From positions 1 through 35,867 of the forward strand of contig JAHZCF010000108.1 in the NCBI GenBank assembly GCA_019423005.1: a DNA stretch of 35,867 bases, written 5' to 3'. How positions within the stretch are numbered: the stretch's first letter is position 1; each line of letters begins with the position of its first letter. A program made the translations under genes and the position numbers. The notes under the pieces are model-generated. The model ran no database searches and had not been told where the DNA came from. It saw only the letters and a program-made list of their open reading frames with translations. Origin of the DNA: Haemophilus sp. (GTDB taxonomy: Bacteria; Pseudomonadota; Gammaproteobacteria; Enterobacterales; Pasteurellaceae). Positions 31,756 through 35,867 of the stretch are shown here, piece after piece.

Positions 31756-31777
31756 AATAGTGATCGAGATCAAATAA
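31756..31777. promoter_or_regulatory. CRP site before manX
   Basis: The region AATAGTGATCGAGATCAAAT and two following A residues carries GTGA-N6-TCA, near the CRP core. Its centre (31766.5) lies about 60 bases upstream of the predicted start, fitting a class I position. CRP control of man genes is known in enterics. The 287 bases from 31630 to 31916 hold only this, the promoter, the operator candidate and an uptake sequence at 31826-31834. Confidence 0.55.
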
Positions 31778-31928
31778 ACAGGTAAGATGACTTACAACTT
31801 TTGAGGTATTTATGAATGAAATGCAAAGTGCGGTAGATTTTTGATTATTTTTTCAGAATGGAAAGCATTTCGCGACAAGACAAATAGGAAAAGGTTAAAA
31901 TAAGCCAAATTTTCTGTTGGGAGTTTCA

Positions 31929-32399
31929 ATGTTTTTTGTTTATCTCATTATCGCCTTAGCGGCAGGTGTCGCACTCGCCACGCAATCGGCAATTAATACA
32001 CAACTCGCGAAAGCCATGAGTGGCGAAGCGGTGATCGCGACCTTTATTTCTTTTGCCGTGGGAACAATCGTTCTCTTTTTTATTGCTTGGGTGAAAACTG
32101 ATTTATGGGGAAATTTGTCTGCTATCCCTTCACAACCTTGGTGGAAATTAATCGGTGGGGTACTTGGTGCAATCGTCGTCTTCACAACGGTTTTGCTTGC
32201 ACCTAAGCTAGGTATTACCGCGATGTTATTTTTTATCATCGTCGGACAATTAATTACTGCAGCTACTATCGATCATTTTGGTCTTATCGGAATGCCGATT
32301 CGAGAAGTAAATATCACGAAATTTATCGGATTAATTATTGTCGCCTTTGGATTAGTATTTTATTTCTTTGGAGATAAGTTGGTTGAGCTATTTAGATAA
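31929..32399 (+). CDS. YdcZ-like DMT-family transporter
   Basis: A 156-residue, five-helix membrane protein of the short DMT_YdcZ type, half the length of an EamA protein, so it probably works as a dimer. AAGVALATQSAINTQLAKAM near the start and GGVLGAIVVFTTVLLAPKLG and LFFIIVGQLITAATIDHFGL in the middle are characteristic. I chose the ATG at 31929, with GGGAG 7 bases upstream. The substrate is unknown. It appears monocistronic, followed by a 53-base AT-rich gap before the next gene. Confidence 0.8.
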   Translation: MFFVYLIIALAAGVALATQSAINTQLAKAMSGEAVIATFISFAVGTIVLFFIAWVKTDLWGNLSAIPSQPWWKLIGGVLGAIVVFTTVLLAPKLGITAMLFFIIVGQLITAATIDHFGLIGMPIREVNITKFIGLIIVAFGLVFYFFGDKLVELFR

Positions 32400-32452
32400 A
32401 ATTAATGTTAAGAAAATAGTTTTTATATCACCTAAGTATAAATATTTATAAT

Positions 32453-32881
32453 ATGAAAAAAGTTATTTTATTATCTTGTGTATCAAAGAAAGCAAATGAA
32501 AAGGCAAAGGCAAAAGATTTATACCTTAGTCTACTATTTAAAAAGAGCCTGGCTTATGCCTATAAACTTAAGCCTGATGCGATATATATTCTATCGGCAA
32601 AGCATCATTTACTTGAGTTAGATAGTGTAATAGAACCTTATGATGTAACACTGAATAAAATGAAAAGAAATGATAGATTGAACTGGGGCAAAAAAGTTAT
32701 TGAGCTACTGGAATGGAAAGTTGACTTAGAAAGTGATCGATTCATTATTTTAGCGGGTAATAACTATATTTTACCAATTAAAGATAGCTTAATTCATATT
32801 GAACAGCCGTTCTATAAAATGAGATTAGGTGAGAGATTAAGTTTTCTAAATAAAGAACTAGAGGATTATAAAGAAGAATGA
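32453..32881 (+). CDS. DUF6884-like protein, first gene of a two-gene module
   Basis: A 142-residue cytoplasmic protein. The motif order fits the DUF6884-type family as I recall it: LLSCVSKK (6-13), KDLYLSLLFKK (21-31), IYILSAKHHLL (44-54), EPYDVTL (61-67), ILAGNNY (99-105) and a C-terminal RLGERLSFL (124-132). The SC-K element is reminiscent of a domain in archaeosine-type tRNA transglycosylases, but that is only a resemblance. The ATG has no ribosome-binding site; instead TATAAT (32447-32452) abuts it. The stop overlaps the start of the GIY-YIG-like gene (ATGA). The gene is AT-rich with AGA arginine codons, unlike its neighbours. The function is unknown. Confidence 0.7.
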   Translation: MKKVILLSCVSKKANEKAKAKDLYLSLLFKKSLAYAYKLKPDAIYILSAKHHLLELDSVIEPYDVTLNKMKRNDRLNWGKKVIELLEWKVDLESDRFIILAGNNYILPIKDSLIHIEQPFYKMRLGERLSFLNKELEDYKEE

Positions 32882-33519
32882 CTTCATTAGCTTGTGAATT
32901 ACATTGTCTGCTGAATAAGAAAGAACGATTTACGTTTCCTTTTGACAAGTTTAAGCTACCTAAGAATGGTATTTATATCATCTTTGAGAAAGGTGAAAGT
33001 TTTGGAAAAATGGACAGAATAGTTAGAATCGGTACTCATACAGGTGAAAATCAGTTACGTTCACGTTTGATGCAGCATTTTGTCAAAGAAAATAAGAATA
33101 GAAGTATTTTTAGAAAAAATATAGGTCGCTGCTTTTTGAACATAGAAAATCAAGATTATTTAGATTCATGGGAACTTGACATAACTTCAAAAGAAGGAAG
33201 AGAAGATAAACTGAAAAGGATTGATCTTGAGTTTGAAAAAACGTTAGAAAAACGTATTAGCCAATATATTCAGACTAATCTTTCATTTTGCGTTTTTGAA
33301 GTTAATACTAAAGAAGAACGCTTATTTTGGGAAAGTAAAATCACTTCAACACTTTCTAATGCTGCTAAATTCGGTGAAATTAAACCTTCAGAAAATTGGT
33401 TAGGCAATCACTCTACAAAAGATAAAATTAGAGAAAGTGGCTTATGGCAGGTTAATGAGCTATATAAAGAGAGTTTAACTGAAGCTGAATTAGAAAAACT
33501 ATTGGCTCTTGTGAAATAA
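32878..33519 (+). CDS. GIY-YIG nuclease-like protein, second gene of the module
   Basis: A 213-residue protein with a GIY-YIG-like start: GIYIIFEKG (31-39), then VRIGTHTG (49-56) in place of YIG, and NQLRSRLMQHF (58-68) carrying the likely catalytic Arg. NRSIFRKNIGRCFL (74-87) follows. RLFWESKITSTLS (148-160) may provide the metal-binding Glu, and SENWLGNHS (171-179) the later Asn. The middle (about 95-135) is charged and helical. The start overlaps the upstream stop by four bases, so the two proteins are probably made together. GIY-YIG enzymes cut or process DNA; whether this one does is inference. AT-rich, AGA-using, no uptake sequence. Confidence 0.68.
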   Translation: MTSLACELHCLLNKKERFTFPFDKFKLPKNGIYIIFEKGESFGKMDRIVRIGTHTGENQLRSRLMQHFVKENKNRSIFRKNIGRCFLNIENQDYLDSWELDITSKEGREDKLKRIDLEFEKTLEKRISQYIQTNLSFCVFEVNTKEERLFWESKITSTLSNAAKFGEIKPSENWLGNHSTKDKIRESGLWQVNELYKESLTEAELEKLLALVK

Positions 33520-33568
33520 TTATTTAGGTCTAGATATTTCTATTTGTAACTGTGTAATTGGGGAATCT

Positions 33569-35867
33569 ATGCGAAAGCGTTGCCTGTGGGCATTGATTAT
33601 TTTGTTGCTGTTGATCGTAGTAAGCGTTGGCTTAGTGCGCGTTTTTGCGACCCCGAAACGTGTGGAACAACTTGCAAATCATTTTTTAGCACCGCATTAT
33701 CACATTGAATTAGCGGATGACTGGCAATGGAAAGCGACAGGTTTAACGCTACCTGAGCTAAAATTGAAAACAGACCAATGTACCCTCATAAACCTCAATG
33801 ATGCGCAACTCACTTGGTGGAATACGCATAGTCTTGATATTGAAAAGGCGAGCTTGAATTATGGTTGTTTAACTCATTTGCCAAGCGATAACGCTGAAAA
33901 AACACCACCAAATTTGACCGCACTTTGGGCGACATTGCCTATTTCTGATGTCAAAGTTAAACACGTTCAATTAACAAATACCGATGCACTGAAACAAGCC
34001 GCATTGCAGCCTTTTTTATCGGCTGATTGGGCGTTAGATGCAAACTATAATGGCAACCAGTTGGCACTTGAAGCTCAAGCGAATAATGACGGTCTTGAGC
34101 TGCATCATCAATCCACTGTTACGCCGCGAGATGGGATCTTCCAATGGACGGGCAATACCGATATCAAACAATCAGGCGATAAAACCTATGATCTTCATTT
34201 CACTGCAAATTTTGAGCCCGATCTTTCTCAACTTCCTCAACAAGGAAATGTTTTATTTAACTGGAATAACTCTGAACTCACTGTAACCAAAGGCGAGGCA
34301 AAAGTGTCGTGGCAAGGTGCGGATGGTCAGTTAAATGTCCAAGATTTAACGGCAAATTCGCCGTTGTTGGATGTACCTTTCGTCTTCACCAAAGACGGTT
34401 TGGATATTTCATGGGGGAAATTTTATTGGACCTTCGACAGCTATCAACCGATTAAAGGTTTCCTTGGGTTATCTATTCACCGTGCGGCAGAAGGCTTATT
34501 GCCGTTAAGCATTGATATGAACGTGATCTTGCAAACCTTTGGCGAAATGGGCAAAGGGGAGATCGTGATTTCAGGAAAGAACGGTGAAATCGGTGGTGGC
34601 GATGACAATAACGAATTAGATTTTGAGCTGAAAACACGCGGGGATTTGCGTTATAACTCGACGGTGGCTTTTACCAATTTAACCTATCATTTTGGCGGAA
34701 TTTTTACGCATCCCGTGGTGTATTTTTATCCGGGGTCGGTCTTTAAAATGGATAACGAACAAGAGGGCACCAAGTTACATGTTCGTTTACCGTTAGATGA
34801 CATTATTATCGGTCGTTATGGCTTAGAAGGGCGTTTGCAGGCAACGTTGAATGGCATAACCCCGCAGTTTGAAAATCTCAATTTAAAATTAGACGGAAAC
34901 GCTCACGAGTTTATTGCCGGTATTAAAACCGTGTTTGACTTCCGAGATGAAGAACATAAGTTACAGTCAGTGGAAAAACAAGCGACAAACCGTTGGGATT
35001 GGATTATCAATGGAAGTGCAAACTGGAAATCCTTAAATACGCCAGTCAAAATGGAAGGTAAAGGATTTTGGGAAGCCGATCATATTGAATTAAATCAACT
35101 TTCTGCTCATTCCAAAGAAGTCAAAATGAAAGAGGTAAAAATGGCGCCACTTTCATTGGAACTTAAAGATCGACTCCGCTGGGATTATGAAGAAGAACAT
35201 ATTCGAGGCTTGTTGCAAGCAAAAACTGATTGGATTGAACTAGCTTATGGCGGTCGTTTTGTTTCGCCTGTTTTTGGCTTAGGCATTGATGGTAAGAGTA
35301 TCAGTAACTTCAATTTTGCAGGTGATTTAAAGGCGGGGTCGCTTGGGCCTTTAGATGTTTTGGGTGTATATCAGAATAGTGCACTTTCAGGTGAAATCAG
35401 TTGGAAAGAACAATCCGCAAAAGTATTCCAATCACTCTTCCCACAAAAATGGAACTGGTTAATCCATGAAGGGCGCATCAAAGGACAGAGCAAATTCGTG
35501 ATTAATACCAATGGCGTGAAAATGGGCGGAGAGCTGAATCTGAAAGGCGGCAAAATCACCATGCCAGATGGTGAAGTGTATGGCTTGAATATTCGCTTTC
35601 CAATGAATTATGAAAACGAGGCATTACAAGTGGCTTCGGGCAAACCCATTCATATTTCGACTAAAAATATTCGCTATGGAGCACTTTCTGTTGCAAATGG
35701 GGAATTGGATTTATTCGGGCGTTATCCGAATACCATGAAAAATCCACTTATCTTAAAAAATGTGAAAGTTTCCTTATTTGATGGTGAATTGACGGTACCT
35801 CAGCTCACTTTCCCACAAAGTAAAATGGCGACACTTTCTTTTACCAATATCGATTTAGCCCAAGTGT
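33569..35867 (+). CDS. ydbH: YdbH-family AsmA-like envelope protein, 3' partial
   Basis: The frame is open from the ATG at 33569 (MRKRCLWALIILLLLLIVVS) to the window end, giving 766 codons with no stop. GGGGA (33560-33564) is the ribosome-binding site. An N-terminal membrane anchor (about 6-25) is followed by a long periplasmic beta-rich region. HFGGIFTHPVVYFYPGSVF, GGKITMPDGEVYGLNIRFP and the C-terminal FDGELTVPQLTFP are of the YdbH type. E. coli YdbH (about 880 residues) is one of three AsmA-like proteins that move phospholipids between membranes with YnbE. An uptake sequence (33917-33925) is read as Thr-Ala-Leu. The C-terminus lies outside the window. Confidence 0.85.
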   Translation, partial: MRKRCLWALIILLLLIVVSVGLVRVFATPKRVEQLANHFLAPHYHIELADDWQWKATGLTLPELKLKTDQCTLINLNDAQLTWWNTHSLDIEKASLNYGCLTHLPSDNAEKTPPNLTALWATLPISDVKVKHVQLTNTDALKQAALQPFLSADWALDANYNGNQLALEAQANNDGLELHHQSTVTPRDGIFQWTGNTDIKQSGDKTYDLHFTANFEPDLSQLPQQGNVLFNWNNSELTVTKGEAKVSWQGADGQLNVQDLTANSPLLDVPFVFTKDGLDISWGKFYWTFDSYQPIKGFLGLSIHRAAEGLLPLSIDMNVILQTFGEMGKGEIVISGKNGEIGGGDDNNELDFELKTRGDLRYNSTVAFTNLTYHFGGIFTHPVVYFYPGSVFKMDNEQEGTKLHVRLPLDDIIIGRYGLEGRLQATLNGITPQFENLNLKLDGNAHEFIAGIKTVFDFRDEEHKLQSVEKQATNRWDWIINGSANWKSLNTPVKMEGKGFWEADHIELNQLSAHSKEVKMKEVKMAPLSLELKDRLRWDYEEEHIRGLLQAKTDWIELAYGGRFVSPVFGLGIDGKSISNFNFAGDLKAGSLGPLDVLGVYQNSALSGEISWKEQSAKVFQSLFPQKWNWLIHEGRIKGQSKFVINTNGVKMGGELNLKGGKITMPDGEVYGLNIRFPMNYENEALQVASGKPIHISTKNIRYGALSVANGELDLFGRYPNTMKNPLILKNVKVSLFDGELTVPQLTFPQSKMATLSFTNIDLAQV

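Noticed and set aside
32453..32881. Reading the DUF6884-like gene as a peroxide-stress YaaA homologue
   Set aside because: The length is about half that of YaaA, and the motif order (SC-K, DLY, LSAKHHLL, EPYD) fits DUF6884 better.
1..35867. Tandem short repeats of uptake sequence as a CRISPR-like array
   Set aside because: Copies are dispersed with irregular spacing over the whole window and have no spacer structure.

Overview
The window is a chromosomal segment of a Pasteurellaceae bacterium, most likely a Haemophilus of the H. parainfluenzae type. The main evidence is about two dozen exact copies of the 9-mer Haemophilus DNA uptake sequence AAGTGCGGT or its complement, scattered on both strands. 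Supporting evidence is the AT-rich composition, a P2-like porin, and protein-level resemblance to H. influenzae and E. coli core genes. Species assignment is inference. I see no rRNA, tRNA, insertion sequence, prophage or CRISPR array.

Layout. (1) 1-5542, plus strand: truD (5' end cut by the window edge), surE, a YqaA-type membrane protein, a tiny lipoprotein, nlpD/lppB and proS. (2) 5607-10449: a 2-deoxy-D-ribose catabolic locus. deoC and a DeoR-type repressor lie on the minus strand, divergent from kinase, permease and mutarotase-like genes. A CRP site sits in the shared promoter region. (3) 10599-15705: a membrane-anchored thioredoxin-like protein, hldD, waaF, a YcxB-like membrane protein, a DMT transporter and waaC, so the three heptose genes of LPS inner core lie close together. 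(4) 15871-20833: porin, hslO (Hsp33), a Fur-box-preceded periplasmic esterase on the minus strand, and CRP-preceded pckA. (5) 20947-26191, minus strand: a small TPR protein resembling the start of PgaA, the ferric citrate-type importer fecBCDE with a Fur-box candidate, and an EamA transporter. (6) 26305-27852: periplasmic methionine sulfoxide repair (msrAB plus a thioredoxin). (7) 27896-31629, minus strand: an AhpD-like protein, a small membrane protein and the mannose-type PTS manXYZ. (8) 31929-35867: a YdcZ-like transporter, a two-gene AT-rich module (DUF6884-like protein plus GIY-YIG-like protein) and ydbH, running off the window end.

How genes work together. The deo locus would import deoxyribose, equilibrate its anomers (inferred), phosphorylate it and cleave it to acetaldehyde and glyceraldehyde-3-phosphate. 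CRP-type sites recur before the deo genes, pckA and manXYZ, which fits carbon-source control. Fur-like boxes precede both the esterase and fecBCDE, which suggests a shared iron response. Inverted uptake sequences serve as transcription terminators at several gene ends.

The best candidates for something undescribed are the DUF6884/GIY-YIG pair at 32453-33519, the acquired-looking deoxyribose locus, a Walker A substitution in FecE, and the short lipoprotein that duplicates the N-terminus of NlpD.
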